Below are positions 9,895-22,621 of a DNA stretch of 64,000 nt, piece by piece. The stretch's first letter is position 1, and every line of letters starts with the position of its first letter. Under the pieces are notes generated by a model. That model had not been told where the DNA came from, ran no database searches, and worked only from the letters and a program-made list of their open reading frames with translations. Source of the DNA: Primulina eburnea. Its lineage: Eukaryota > Streptophyta > Magnoliopsida > Lamiales > Gesneriaceae. The stretch covers positions 7,150,261 to 7,214,260 of the forward strand of contig NC_133114.1 of the NCBI RefSeq assembly GCF_022965805.1, given 5' to 3'. The position numbers and the translations under genes are program-made.

Positions 9895-11671
9895 TGTGGG
9901 GACCCGGGCTCTAACCCAATTCTTTTGGGATTTAATTGGATCTTTGTTCGAAAATGTGGGTCAAAAATTTGCTTTTAACATTAATTCAAATGCAATAACT
10001 AAAGCATAACATATCTCGATAGAAATTAAACAACGTACTGTACATACAAGTCTGTTCGTACAAATATACACTAGTGTTCAAATAACCACTACAAACATAA
10101 GTGCTACAAGTCTAGTAGGAAACACTAGGAATCTTCCACGCCCGAGATCTCCACGCTATCAACTCTCTCTTCCTCGTCGTGACCCTGATCCTGCCCCACC
10201 TGTTGCCATGCACACATACAGACACGACAACAGCCGGATAACTCCGGTGAGAACATATCCCAGTATAAAACATGAATGCATGCAATGTAATAATCATGTA
10301 CAAAAGCATAGCATATATCAAATAACATGAATGTAAATCTAAGCATGTAGAAGAATACAAATCTGTATTCAACATTTAAATCTTGACTCGACTCATTTCT
10401 AATCTAGGGATCCCGGTGTGAATAAGACGGTCTGTCACCTACCCAGCCACTCGGGGTAACGGTACGTCTTATTCCTAGACTTCGGACAACTCTGTATCGA
10501 GGGTCTACACATATAGCAAATCTGTTCCTATGCGTCGATACACCGAAACGTCTAGTTGTGGCAAGTCTGCCAATATCTCCTATCTCAGGACTCGAATATA
10601 AATCAATAAACAAGACATTACATAATCAAATGTAATAAAAATCTCGTATGTGATTTAGGGAAACTCGTATCAAATCTGAATCGAGTTGTGCAATCCCAAG
10701 ACCACATGAATTATACCTTTCTTGTCGAATAGTCGGTGTCGTAGTCGAAGTCTCGAGTTCACGATAGCCAATACAAATCTAGAATGGCATAAAAAATGTG
10801 CACTTCAGTCAAATACGTCTCAAGCAAATCAATATACCAAACTAACATTGGTTCCAATGAAATTTGACGGCGTAACGGCGTAATTCTTTGATACCGCTCA
10901 ACTCAAACAATGATAATCTATCATAATTCATTTCTAATCTCATCAACACATAATTATACATGCTGAACTCTGTATCTACTCGATCCACACATGCTGGAAA
11001 ATCGCACCCATAGCACACGATATCCGAAAATCAATCTGATAACGAATCTATGATGCTCTATATACCAAGAACACCTTCAACAACATCACATTTCTCAACC
11101 ACATATATTTCAAATCATGCTAAAAGTGAACAATACTTACACCCTTGAGTAGCAAATGATGAGAGGAGTTCGAAACCGAAGTTGGATCTAAAAATTGATG
11201 GCTAAATCTTGAAAAAGCATAACTTGAAGCGATGACAAACTTGGAGAATTTGAAGTGATGCTCTCGGTTCTTTCTTGCTGATCTGATGAAGACAATGAGG
11301 TGTCATGCAAGCTTATATATATAACATGCCAAGTGTCAACATAAAAATCGAAGGTGGCATTTTCGCATGCAAACCGCGGGTGCGGCAACTCAAGAACGCG
11401 GGTGCGCTGTGCTCACGGCAAATTAATCTAACATTGCAACACCTAGACCGCAGGTGCGGTCCTTACATGACCGCGGGTGCGGTCTCACACCGCGGGTGCG
11501 GTCTTGCTTCGCACAATTTCACCCATTTCCAGTCAATGCACCGCGGGTGCTGTATCTCTAACACCGCGGGTGTGATGTAGCTTCGGCCCTGCTGCTCAAA
11601 ATCTCATAATTCATGCATTCCTATCTCTACAATTCCAATATCAATAATACCGATAATTCTCGAGCCTTACA
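9895..11671 (-). repeat. 3' LTR of element 3 (1777 bp)
   Basis: Ends TG...CA. On its own strand it starts TGTAAGGCTCGAG at 11671 and ends CCCCACA at 9895. It carries the dyad array, the TATA run and the CTGTTGTC/GGCAACAG hairpin (10200-10233). Confidence 0.95.
11313..11576 (-). promoter_or_regulatory. U3 dyad array and TATA run, 3' LTR of element 3
   Basis: Arms of the type ACCGCGGGTGCGGT (itself ACCGC-GGGT-GCGGT, a small stem-loop) start on the plus strand at 11373, 11395, 11447, 11470, 11489, 11540 and 11563. Pair spacings are 22, 23 and 23 bp, with one extra arm 19 bp after 11470. The TATA run (11313-11324) lies 48 bases beyond the arm at 11373, on the downstream side for the minus strand. 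Several arms are imperfect copies. Confidence 0.78.
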
Positions 11672-11709
11672 TTTCTCCCCCTCTTAGACAGGAGTTCGTC
11701 CTCGAACTC
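11672..11709 (-). promoter_or_regulatory. Polypurine tract and AGGA-loop hairpin, element 3
   Basis: On the minus strand, GAGTTCG-AGGA-CGAACTC (11709-11692) is followed by TAAGAGGGGGAGAAA up to the LTR start. The stem is perfect, and its variable positions differ from element 2 in paired fashion. Confidence 0.85.
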
Positions 11710-11774
11710 GTAAGTCAGTAATCATGCAAGTATATGCAAACGTAGTAAAATCAAAATTGAAAGGAAGACTCACA

Positions 11775-14700
11775 TCATATGAATAGATCGGGATGTTTCT
11801 GTCTCATCTCAGACTCTGTCTCCCAGGTTGCTTCTTCGATGCCATGACGATTCCACTGAACCTTCACAAGCGGAATGGCCTTGGTTCTAAGTTGTTTCTC
11901 TTTCCGATCCAAAATCTGTATCGGTCGCTCAACATAGCTCAGAGTCTGATCTAACTCGGCTTCGTCAGGTTGAATGACATGAGAATCATCCGGCATATAT
12001 CTGCGCAACATTGATACATGAAAAACGTCATGTATACCAGATAATGAAGGAGGAAGAGCAAGTCTGTAAGCTCGATCGCCAATCTTCTCAAGGATCTCGT
12101 ACGGACCGACGTATCTAGGAGACAACTTCCCACGCTTGCCAAATCTGACAACGCCTCTGAAAGGTGAAATCTTCAAGAACACTCTGTCTCCCTGCTCGAA
12201 TACTAACGGTCTACGTCTGATATTGGCGTACTTCGCCTGTCTATCCTGTGCCGTCTTCATTCTCTTCTGAATGATCTTCACTTTCTCAGTCATATCACGA
12301 ATCATATCAGGCCCCAACTCTGGTACCTCAGAAATATCATCCCAGTACAACGGAGATCTGCACTTCTTTCCGTATAAAGCTTCGAACGGTGCCATCTCTA
12401 TGCTCGTCTGATAGCTGTTGTTGTATGAAAACTCACACAACGGCAATGAATCCTGCCAACTAGTACCAAAGTCTAGTACTACAGCTCTCAGCATGTCCTC
12501 TAAAGTCTGGATAGTCCGCTCTGACTGTCCGTCTGTCTGGGGATGATAAGCAGTGCTTAGGTGTAAAGTCGTACCCAAAACCTGCTGCAAGCTGTGCAAA
12601 AAGTGAGAAGTGAATCGTGGATCACGGTCTGATACGATCGACTTCGGCACACCATGCAATCTGACGACCTCTCTGACATACAACTCTGCCATCTGATCGT
12701 GTCGATAGGTCATTCTGTACGGAATGAAGCAAGCTGATTTGGTCAATCTGTCAATGATGACCCAAATCGAATCACAGCCCCGGGATGATCGAGGTAACTT
12801 CGTCACGAAATCCATGGAAATGTGGTCCCATTTCCATTCAGGAACAGACAAACTCTGAAGTAAACCTCCGGGCTTCTTCCGCTCTGCCTTCACCTGTTGG
12901 CAATTCAGACATCTAGACACAAATTCTGCAATATCTGTCTTCATCTGCTTCCACCAGAATTGTGTCTTCAAGTCATTGTACATCTTCCTGCCACCAGGAT
13001 GAATGCTAAACCGACTACAGTGTGCCTCTGACATGATCTGTCGTCTCAAATCTGAAACATATGGCACCACTAGACGGTTATTCACATACAGAACAGAATC
13101 TCTGACCTGATATTCTGAGATATGTCCAGCTCTGACCATATCAATCGATCTCTGCACACTCGGATCGGTTCTCTGCGCTTCTTTGATCCTTATAATCAAG
13201 TCTGGCTCAATCTGAATCGCAGCAAGTCGCAACGGTCTACTCTCTGTATCAAATGTCAATCCGGACAAGCAACAATCTTCTATTAAATTCGATACACCTA
13301 CAGTCGATAAGGAAAGAGCACATACCTTTCAACTCAAGGCGTCTGCCGCTGCATTCGACTTCCCTGGATGGTACTTGATCTCGCAATCAAAATCTTTTAA
13401 CATATCAAGCCATCGTCGCTGCCTCATGTTCAACTCTGACTGAGAAAAGAGATACTTCAGGCTTTTATGATCGGAATAGATCTCAAATTTCTCGCCATAC
13501 AGATAATGGCGCCAGATCTTCAAGGCAAAGACAATCGCCGCCAATTCAAGATCATGAATCGGATAGCGGGTCTCGTGCGGCTTTAGCTGTCTAGAGGCGT
13601 ACGCTATCACGTGTCCACGCTGCATAAGAACACATCCCAACCCTCTGTGAGATGCATCACAATATACAACGAACTCACCTGTACCAGTAGGAATTGTCAA
13701 GACAGGCGCACTAGTCAGCCTCTTCTTCAACTCTACAAAACTGGCTTCACAATCCTCGGACCAGACAAATGGCATATTCTTCTGGGTCAACTGTGTGATA
13801 GGCTTCGCTATACTGGAGAAATCTCGAATAAAACGTCGATAATACCCGGCTAGACCCATGAAACTGCGTATCTCAGGCACAGAAGTCGGTCTCGGCCAAC
13901 TGATCACAGCCTCAACTTTACTCGGATCTACCGCAATACCCTCTCCAGTTATAATATGCCCCAAGAAGACAACCTGTCGCAGCCAGAATTCACACTTGGA
14001 CAGTTTGGCATACAACTGCTCATTTCTCAAAGTCTTCAATACAATCCTCAGGTGATCTGCATGCTCAGTCAAACTCTTCGAATACACCAAAATGTCGTCA
14101 ATAAACACAATCACAAAATCATCTAAATATCTCTGAAAAATGCGGTTCATCAAACTCATAAACACCGCAGGTGCATTCGTCAAACCGAAAGGCATAACAA
14201 CAAACTCGTAATGTCCATACCTGGTTCGGAATGCAGTCTTCGGTATATCAACATCTCTAACTCGGAGCTGATGATACCCTGATCTCAAATCGATCTTCGA
14301 GTATACAGAAGATCCTTGTAACTGATCAAACAAATCATCGATGCGAGGTAAAGGATACTTGTTCTTCAATGTTGCCTTATTCAACTGCCTATAATCAATA
14401 CACAGTCGCATCGAACCATCTTTCTTTCTAACGAAAAGCACCGGAGCACCACAAGGAGATACACTGGGTCTGATATATCCCTTGGACAGAAGATCTTCTA
14501 ACTGTGCTTTCAACTCTTTCAGCTCTATCGGTGCCATCCTATACGGAGCTCTCGAAATAGGAACAGAACCGGGCATAAGATCTATGCTGAAATCAACCTC
14601 TCGAACTGGAGGCAACCCCGGTATCTCCTCAGGAAAAACATCTGCAAACTCGCAAACCACTGGCAAATCTGCCAATGCTGGGCTCGACTTCAGCAGATCT

Positions 14701-16295
14701 ACTGAATATACAAGAAAGCCCTCTGCTTCTCTCTGAAGCAATCTACTCATAGTCAGAGCAGATACTAAGGGAATCCGAGATCTGGAACCCTTGCCGTAGA
14801 ATTTCCACTCGTCTGTCATTTCGGGTCTGAATCTGACAATCTTGTGGAAACAATCTACCGTGGCCCTGTACTTGGTCAACATGTCTATACCAACTATACA
14901 ATCAAAATCAGCTAAACCAAGTACTACACAATCAAGATCGATCTCATGCCCCTCAAACTGAAGCATACAGTGTCTAACAGTAGTTACAGATATCAAACCA
15001 CTTCCCAACGGAGAAGCTATAGACACTACTGTCGACAAAGACTCAACAGGCAATGAATGTCTCAATGCAAAATGTTCAGAGATGAATGTATGAGATGCAC
15101 CTGTGTCAATCAACACATATGCAGGATAACCGCAAAGAAAACAGCTACCTGCAATGACGTCATCTGGCGCCTCCTGCGCCTGCTCCTCTGTCAGGGCAAA
15201 AACACGTGCCTGCTGTCTGGGAGGCTGACTCACGGTCTGACTACCTCCAGGTCTCTGCTGGGTCTGTGTAGAGGGTGGCTGAAAGGAGTGTACAGAAGAT
15301 GCCTGTCTCTCCATCTGTGGCGCTGGTGCTAATGATCCTGTGCTCTGGAATCGTTGTGCACCTCTCTGGGGACAAACTCTGGCGAAGTGTCCCTGTTGCC
15401 TACAGATGTTGCAGCGTCCCAGAACTCCTTGACACTGCTCCGTGGCATGTCGCCCTCCGCACGAACCACAGTATGCGCCACTATAATCTGACCCCTGACC
15501 TCTCTGTCGACATCCACTCGAACTCGATGAACTGCTCCCAGATTTCTTAAATTGCTTGCCCTTAGCCTTCAGAAAATCCTTCTTGCCACTACCACTAGCT
15601 CCACTGTCAAAACGAGGAGGAGGTGGTGGAAACTGAACGGTGGTAGGCTGTGGCGGTCTCTGCCCCTGAACACCGTAGGAAGCTCCTCGCTGCCTGATCA
15701 AGCCAGCCTCTGCTCCCTTTGCTCGGTTCAGTGCCTCTGAAAAAGTGTTAGGCCGTCCCGTGTTCACCAAAGTAAAGACATCCGGATTCAATCCGTTGAT
15801 GAACTGATCGGCCACTGCCTCATCGTTCCCGGCCACATGCGGTGCAAATCATAGCAACGCAGAAAATTTAGCAACATACTCCTCAATGTTCCACTGTCCC
15901 TGTCTCAGATTCGCAAATTCAGCTCCCTTAACTTTCCGGTACGAGACGGGGAAGAAGCGCTGATAGAACTCATCTTTGAAGACTTTCCACGTGATATCAA
16001 TGCCTCGGTGCTCCAAGGCTCTCTTCGTCGTCAACCACCAGCTCTTTGCGACCTCTTGCATCTGATGCCCTATCAGTTTCACACGGCGCTCATCAGTATA
16101 TGCCAAAGACTCAAACAACATCTCGATATCATCAAGCCAGCTCTCGCACTCTACTGCACTCTCTGTGCCCTTCAGGGTAGGCAGATGGAAAGACTGAAAT
16201 CTCTTCAATAAATTTTCCATCGATGTAGCGGTAACATCCATCTGTGCACCGGATGTACTACCCTGCTCTGGCTGTGGTATACGTCTAGGCGGCAT
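11775..16295 (-). pseudogene. gag-pol, one frame with two TGA stops, element 3
   Basis: From MPPRRIPQPEQG (start 16295) to the end at 11775 there are 1507 codons in one frame. The only breaks I see are two stops: complement of 15849-15851 (in Gag capsid, after FSALL) and 13329-13331 (after ADALS, between RNase H and integrase). Both are Arg CGA codons changed to TGA when compared with element 2. Domains: capsid; CCHC knuckles near residue 290; protease [11 protein letters not shown] near 397; [10 protein letters not shown] and FIDD near 730; RNase H ([11 protein letters not shown]); integrase HHCC near 1090 and D,D(35)E core; GPY/F; chromodomain-like C-terminus (IPLVKVQWNRHGIEEATWE). Apart from the two stops the protein looks functional. 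Confidence 0.95.
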
Positions 16296-16534
16296 AAATC
16301 TGATCATAAAACTGATTAGTACACAATCAATATCATCTGTCTCAGCCCTCCTCTGATCATATACCTCTGATCGAGAATCGGTTCTGATTCAGGCTTGAAA
16401 TGCTGTAAATCAATTCAGATAATACAACAACATATAATAGGGAAAGCGATAAACCATGCTAGCATCTCAAAAGCAAGGAAGATGACTCGATCTACCCCGC
16501 TCATTCTATTCTATCTCAGTCTACAGAACCTACT

Positions 16535-16546
16535 GCTCTGATACCA
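16535..16546 (-). other. Primer binding site, element 3
   Basis: TGGTATCAGAGC on the minus strand, complementary to initiator Met tRNA, with the ACAGG spacer to the LTR at 16552. Confidence 0.92.
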
Positions 16547-16551
16547 CCTGT

Positions 16552-18314
16552 TGTGGGGACCCGGGCTCTAACCCAATTCTTTTGGGATTTAATTGGATCT
16601 TTGTTCGAAAATGTGGGTCAAAAATTTGCTTTTAACATTAATTCAAATGCAATAACTAAAGCATAACATATCTCGATAGAAATTAAACAACGTACTGTAC
16701 ATACAAGTCTGTTCGTACAAATATACACTAGTGTTCAAATAACCACTACAAACATAAGTGCTACAAGTCTAGTAGGAAACACTAGGAATCTTCCACGCCC
16801 GAGATCTCCACGCTATCAACTCTCTCTTCCTCGTCGTGACCCTGATCCTGCCCCACCTGTTGCCATGCACACATACAGACACGACAACAGCCGGATAACT
16901 CCGGTGAGAACATATCCCAGTATAAAACATGAATGCATGCAATGTAATAATCATGTACAAAAGCATAGCATATATCAAATAACATGAATGTAAATCTAAG
17001 CATGTAGAAGAATACAAATCTGTATTCAACATTTAAATCTTGACTCGACTCATTTCTAATCTAGGGATCCCGGTGTGAATAAGACGGTCTGTCACCTACC
17101 CAGCCACTCGGGGTAACGGTACGTCTTATTCCTAGACTTCGGTCAACTCTGTATCGAGGGTCTACACATATAGCAAATCTGCTCCTATGCGTCGATACAC
17201 CGAAACGTCTAGTTGTGGCAAGTCTGGCAATATCTCCTATCTCAGGACTCGAATATAAATCAATAAACAAGACATTACATAATCAAATGTAATAAAAATC
17301 TCGTATGTGATTTAGGGAAACTCGTATCAAATCTGAATCGAGTTGTGCAATCCCAAGACCACATGAATTATACCTTTCTTGTCGAATAGTCGGTGTCGTA
17401 GTCGAAGTCTCGAGTTCACGATAGCCAATACAAATCTGGAATGGCATAAACAATGTGCACTTCAGTCAAATACGTCTCAAGCAAATCAATATACCAAACT
17501 AACATTGGTTCCAATGAAATTTGACGGCATAACGGCGTAATTCTTTGATACCGCTCAACTCAAACAATGATAATCTATCATAATTCATTTCTAATCTCAT
17601 CAACACATAATTATACATGCTGAACTCTATATCTACTCGATCCACACATGCTGGAAAATCGCACCCATAGCACACGATATCCGAAAATCAATCTGATAAC
17701 GAATCTATGATGCTCTATATACCAAGAACACAATATCTTCAACAACATCACATTTCACCACCACATATATTTCAAATCATGCTAAAAGTGAACAATACTT
17801 ACACCCTTGAGTAGTAAATGATGAGAGGAGTTCGAAACCGAAGTTGGATCTAAAAATTGATGGCTAAATCTTGAAAAAGCATAACTTGAAGCGATGACAA
17901 ACTTGGAGAATTTGAAGTGATGCTCTCGGTTCTTTCTTGCTGATCTGATGAAGACAATGAGGTGTCATGCAAGCTTATATATATAACATGCCAAGTGTCA
18001 ACATAAAAATCGAAGGTGGCATTTTCGCATGCAAACCGCGGGTGCGGCAACTCAAGAACGCGGGTGCGCTGTGCTCACGGCAAATTAATCTAACATTGCA
18101 ACACCTACACCGCGGGTGCGGTCTTGCTAACACCGCGGGTGCGGTCTTGCTTCGCACAATTTCACCCATTTCCAGTCAATGCACCGCGGGTGCTGTATCT
18201 CTAACACCGCGGGTGCGATGTAGCTTCGGCCCTGCTGCTCAAAATCTCATAATTCATGCATTCTTATCTCTACAATTCCAATATCAATAATACCGATAAT
18301 TCTCGAGCCTTACA
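16552..18314 (-). repeat. 5' LTR of element 3 (1763 bp)
   Basis: Near-identical partner of 9895-11671. It includes the hairpin at 16857-16890. It differs mainly in having one fewer dyad arm and a few bases extra near 17730. Confidence 0.95.
17975..18219 (-). promoter_or_regulatory. U3 dyad array and TATA run, 5' LTR of element 3
   Basis: Exactly three arm pairs: starts at 18035/18057, 18109/18132 and 18183/18206 (22, 23, 23 bp), with pairs repeating every 74 bp. The TATA run at 17975-17986 is 48 bases from the nearest arm. As the upstream LTR, this copy would drive the element's full-length RNA. Confidence 0.8.
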
Positions 18315-18319
18315 GAACT
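18315..18319. other. Target site duplication of element 3, right copy
   Basis: GAACT, identical to 9890-9894. Confidence 0.93.
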
Positions 18320-19085
18320 CAAGACTGTCTTTGTAAATCTGAAATGACATACCGGGAATACTAATATCAATATTCCATTCCCGATTCAATACTGAATCTG
18401 GTTAATCTGGATTTAATTCCAAATCAACGGTATAACGGTACAATCCCGATATTCCCGTCAATACAGTATCACCAGACATCAATTACAAATCATAACCCAT
18501 ATCCGATACAGTTTGTAATCAGTCTATAATCCAAATCTAGTCAATTCACAATCCATATAATCAGAAATTCATAATAATTCCATAATCAGTCTGTTCTTTG
18601 ATTTGACTTCGATTCTATGATGTCTAACATGCCAAGAACATCATATATGAATTATATCAAATTCCTACAATATCATATTTTCAAATGATACCAGAACTCA
18701 ATAAAACTTACGTCCAGTTGTAGTTCGTGTCGAGAGGATTACGGTACTGCACTCGGATTCAAAATCAGACGTACGGATCCTTCAAAATCAAAATCTAAGC
18801 AACCTTAAAGCTTTGAGGGACTTTCTCGATTTTTCTTTGCTGTTGGTCTCGTAGGAATGAAGAACATATACATTATATATTTGCATGCAAGGACAAGTGT
18901 CATATTCAAGTCATAATTGCAATTTAGTCCCTCAACTTTTCACTATTTGCAAATTTGTCCCCGCTCAATCTTTTAATTCAATTTCAATCCTAATTAATTA
19001 CAAAAATCATGGAATTTAATTCATTATTCCAAGATTCATAAATTAAATAATCTCGTATTAAAATGATATAATCTCGGGCCTTACA
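18320..19085 (-). repeat. LTR X, proximal fragment
   Basis: On the minus strand it begins TGTAAGGCCCGAG at 19085, next to B1 LTR sequence. It is related to, but distinct from, the LTRs of elements 2 and 3. It shares the stretch around ACGTAAGTTTT and the T-rich tract, and has a TATATAT box near 18870, but lacks the GC dyad array. It may be the 5' LTR of element 1, which has the same orientation; that link is inference. Confidence 0.75.
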
Positions 19086-22000
19086 ATTCCGACCCAAGAT
19101 GGCTCACTGGTCCCCGCCCTCGATCCCGACCTCATCAGTACCTACAACAATCAAGTTTAGTGAGTCTAAAGACTCAGCATGCATATATCGTAAATAACGA
19201 GTAATAATAATAAAATTTCATGCAAGGTAAAATATCATGAGACTGGTATAACGTGAAAATATCTTGTCATGAGTAATTATAAGGCGTGCATAACTGAACT
19301 GAAAATCATAAGTGCAATGTTTGATCCGTAGAGCCCTGTCATATAATAATTTTCTGTTGAGATTATGTTATACTCAAGTGGCCCCATGAACTGAACTGAA
19401 CTGAACCGGTAAGTGACCACCGGGTGAAGTAATAATCGTCTGATCAGACTAATGCCACAGTATATTGGGTGGAACTGAATTGAACCGATAAGTGACTACC
19501 GGGTGAAGTAATAATCCCATGATAGTAAAGTGGCCACAAGCAATATCGCATAAATATAAAAAATGAATAGTTTATATTTTTATGCACGTAATATAATTAA
19601 ATAACGTAATTAATTATCATGTATTAATTTTACCGAATGTGTTGGATCATTCCCAGGCTCGCGGCGACTTAAATCTAACATGAAAAATATGCAAATGATT
19701 TTACTTGACCAAACTTTGTAATTGAATCCATAAACGAGGCAATTACGCCCATTGACTTAGTATTTAATCATGACTCCGTGCCAACCCGAACCAACACCGA
19801 ACCATCATGTAGTCATGATTAAAATACACCTAAAATGATGAAATAATGCTCCTAAAATGATACAAGTCGAAATTTTCGGTGAATAGAGGCCAAAACATGA
19901 AACGCTCTTTCGAGAGTCAATTTGGCACATCGCACCGTAAATTCTCGTACGACCACTAAACTTGACCAAATCATAAACGGCCAAAAATATGACCTTCCTA
20001 ACACGATGAAGTACTTTCCAGTCCAAGTCCACAGGCTAAAAGCCAACCGAGGACTCAAACGAGCCTCTGAACCGAAGCACCAACTTGCTGTCAAAAATAC
20101 AGCAGCAGCGCTTTCGTTTCCTTGCGTCGTTTTCGAGACTATTGGCCATTAGGGCTTGAACCACCTGACAAGGCTCTCTTAAAAACATCCCAAGGTGTGG
20201 TTTGAATCATGGCTAAGGGGCCCTAGGCCACCCACAATTCGAACAACACCAGCAACCACTCGAAGCTCTCACCCGAGAACGCATATGCACGCGTGGAGGA
20301 AGTTTCTTCGTTTGCTGTCCCGTTTCATGCCAATGGCCATTTGATTGACCATGGCATGATCTAGACATCAAGAGGTATGGTATGAACCGTGGCTAAGGGC
20401 TAAAAAGCCAACCATGATCCACACCAATCACCATGAAGCCAAAATACACATTCAGAAAAAATGAAGGGGGTCGAAGGGGCTGTCCTTGTTTTTATTTGAA
20501 AACCGATTCCATCATGGACCAAGCCTCAAAAGGCCGACTTGGTCACGTCTTAGACATAACAAGGAGATGTTTTTTCTATAAATTCAATGAATGAATTACC
20601 TTTCAATGATCTTGAATGGGATCAATATCATGAATAACAATATCTGATCTATCAAATCAACTCGTATTCTAACCATGGATATAGCCCCTACGGCAGCCAA
20701 GATCGGATTCATCTCCCTTGACGGCAAGAACAGAATTTTCGAACTCAAAATGGCTTTATTGGAAGAGTTGCTGTATTTTCTCAATTCCAAAATGCATGGG
20801 GCTTGAACTAATGGACCAACATGGTCTTGACACACCCTAGTACGTGCCTAGGTGCAGCCTTGGGAGCCTAGGGTCGAGCCAACCACCTGAAACCATCAAA
20901 AACAAGCAAAACCGTGAGGGGCACCAAGGAAGAGTAAAAAATCTGCACTATGCATTTCGAAAATATCTTGAACAAATTTCGGTTTTGCTTCAAGTTTAAT
21001 GCACATATGATGTTTTAAAATAATACTATGAATTGATTGAGGAGTAAAGGGAAATATAAACATGCCTGGAATTGTTTTGAACAAAAAAAAACAATTGAAA
21101 ACACGATGCGGCGCGGAGGAGACAGGAGTGTCCTTCACTTTCTTGTTTCTACCCGATTTTCTCTCTAGTTTTCTCTAGTGATAGCCACGATTTTTCTCTC
21201 AAAATTACTCTGAATTTCGTGAATGAGGATGGGGAGAGAAGGTTAGGAAGATAAATGGGAAGGTTGCAAGATAAATGGAGAGAATAAGTCTTGCTATCTT
21301 TCTAGTTGTTTGAGAGATAAGGGAAAAGATTTGATTGAGGGAGTGAGAGAGTTGGATGACCGATTTTCATCAATCAAATATGGGTAAGAAATTGCTTAAT
21401 TATTAATTATTGAAGATTAAAAGATGAGGAAATTATCTCCCTAGAAAAGATAAGGAAATGAATTAAAGATGGAGAGTTGACATATTTTTAAATTCAACAA
21501 GGAGTGGCCGATTTTTACAAAAATATATGAAGGGGAAATATTTCTTAATTCAATAATTATTGGTGATTAAAATGAAGGGATTATCTACCAAGAATGGATA
21601 AGGAAAGAATCAAAGGAAATGAGTTGTCAACTTTTTTAAATCTTTAAAAAAATAAGGGAGGGCCGATTTTTATTAATTAAAAAGGAGGGAATTATTGCTA
21701 GATAAACATGGTAGGATATTGCTTAAATACCTAATTAGTGGTGAATAAAATTTAGGGAATTATTTAACAAGAGAAAGGGTAAGGAAAGATATTAAAGTGG
21801 AGTTGCTAAAATTAAATCAAATCTTCAAAGGTGATGGCCGAAATTTTTAGTTTAAAATGGGGTGAAAAATTGCTTAAATAATAATTATTGATGATTTAAA
21901 GTTGAAAGAATTATCTATGCCATGAAAATATTAAGGAAATATATTAAAATGATGAGTTGACAAATTAATTGAATCTTAGAAGGGTGTTGGCCGAATTTTC

Positions 22001-22583
22001 TAAGATAGAGGGGGAAAATATTTCTTAAATCTTGTATTTTAATTCTTTAGAGTTTTATCTACCCATTAAATATTTTGGTGAATTAATAAATTAATTAAGG
22101 AATAACATTATCTTGCATGCATGGATAATTCTTTAAATCTTAAAGGTAAATTTACTATCATGTTAAATTATAATTTCTTAATTAAAATAAGTCTAGATTA
22201 ACTTATCTCAATTTGTCACATATTTTATTTTAGACTTTTAATTAAATTATTGGACAAAAAGAATTTATTTACTACTTATCTCAAGTTAATTAAATAAATC
22301 CTTAAAAATTATTTTATTTTGAAATGACTTATTATTTATCTTAAATACATTGTAGGAATGTTTTCTTAATATTAAATTTTATCTCAATACTCCAACTCCA
22401 GTCCGGCCTCACTTATTTAACTGAAAAGACAACAACTAAACTCATGCGATTTAAAATAAATAACCATAACTCAACCAATCTTAAAAGAATGGATATAAAT
22501 CCTCATGCATAAAAAGATCATTTTAATTTAAATAATAGTAATTATGCATGACTTATACGTAGTCTGATTTAACGGGTTCTACA
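19086..22583 (-). repeat. 3' LTR of giant-LTR element B1 (truncated, 3.5 kb)
   Basis: On the minus strand it starts TGTAGAACCCG at 22583, just after the polypurine tract. It matches the B1 5' LTR (25358-25642 plus 36828-40012) along its length, but its last 237 bp are cut off at 19086 by LTR X. AT-rich, with no convincing ORF. Confidence 0.9.
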
Positions 22584-22621
22584 ACTCTCCCCCTCTTAAA
22601 AGAAATTTCGTCCTCGAAATT
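22584..22621 (-). promoter_or_regulatory. Polypurine tract and AGGA-loop hairpin, element B1
   Basis: On the minus strand AATTTCG-AGGA-CGAAATT (22621-22604) precedes AAGAGGGGGAGAGT (22597-22584) at the LTR start. This is the same arrangement as in the coding elements, although B1 itself is non-coding. Confidence 0.8.

Larger units (their letters stand above)
9895..18314 (-). mobile_element. Ty3/Gypsy chromovirus element 3, full length
   Basis: Complete 8.4-kb element on the minus strand, flanked by GAACT duplications. Order on its own strand: 5' LTR (18314-16552), primer site, one gag-pol frame with two stops, hairpin, polypurine tract, 3' LTR (11671-9895). The LTRs are nearly identical apart from scattered substitutions and a length change in the dyad array, so insertion was recent. 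It is a distinct subfamily from elements 1 and 2, with LTRs starting TGTAAGGCTCGAG. It inserted into LTR X. Confidence 0.96.

Noticed and set aside
19805..21138. Several 60-110 codon ORFs in the B1 LTRs (also 37259-38286)
   Set aside because: They recur in both LTR copies but with frame-changing differences, and show no recognisable protein family.
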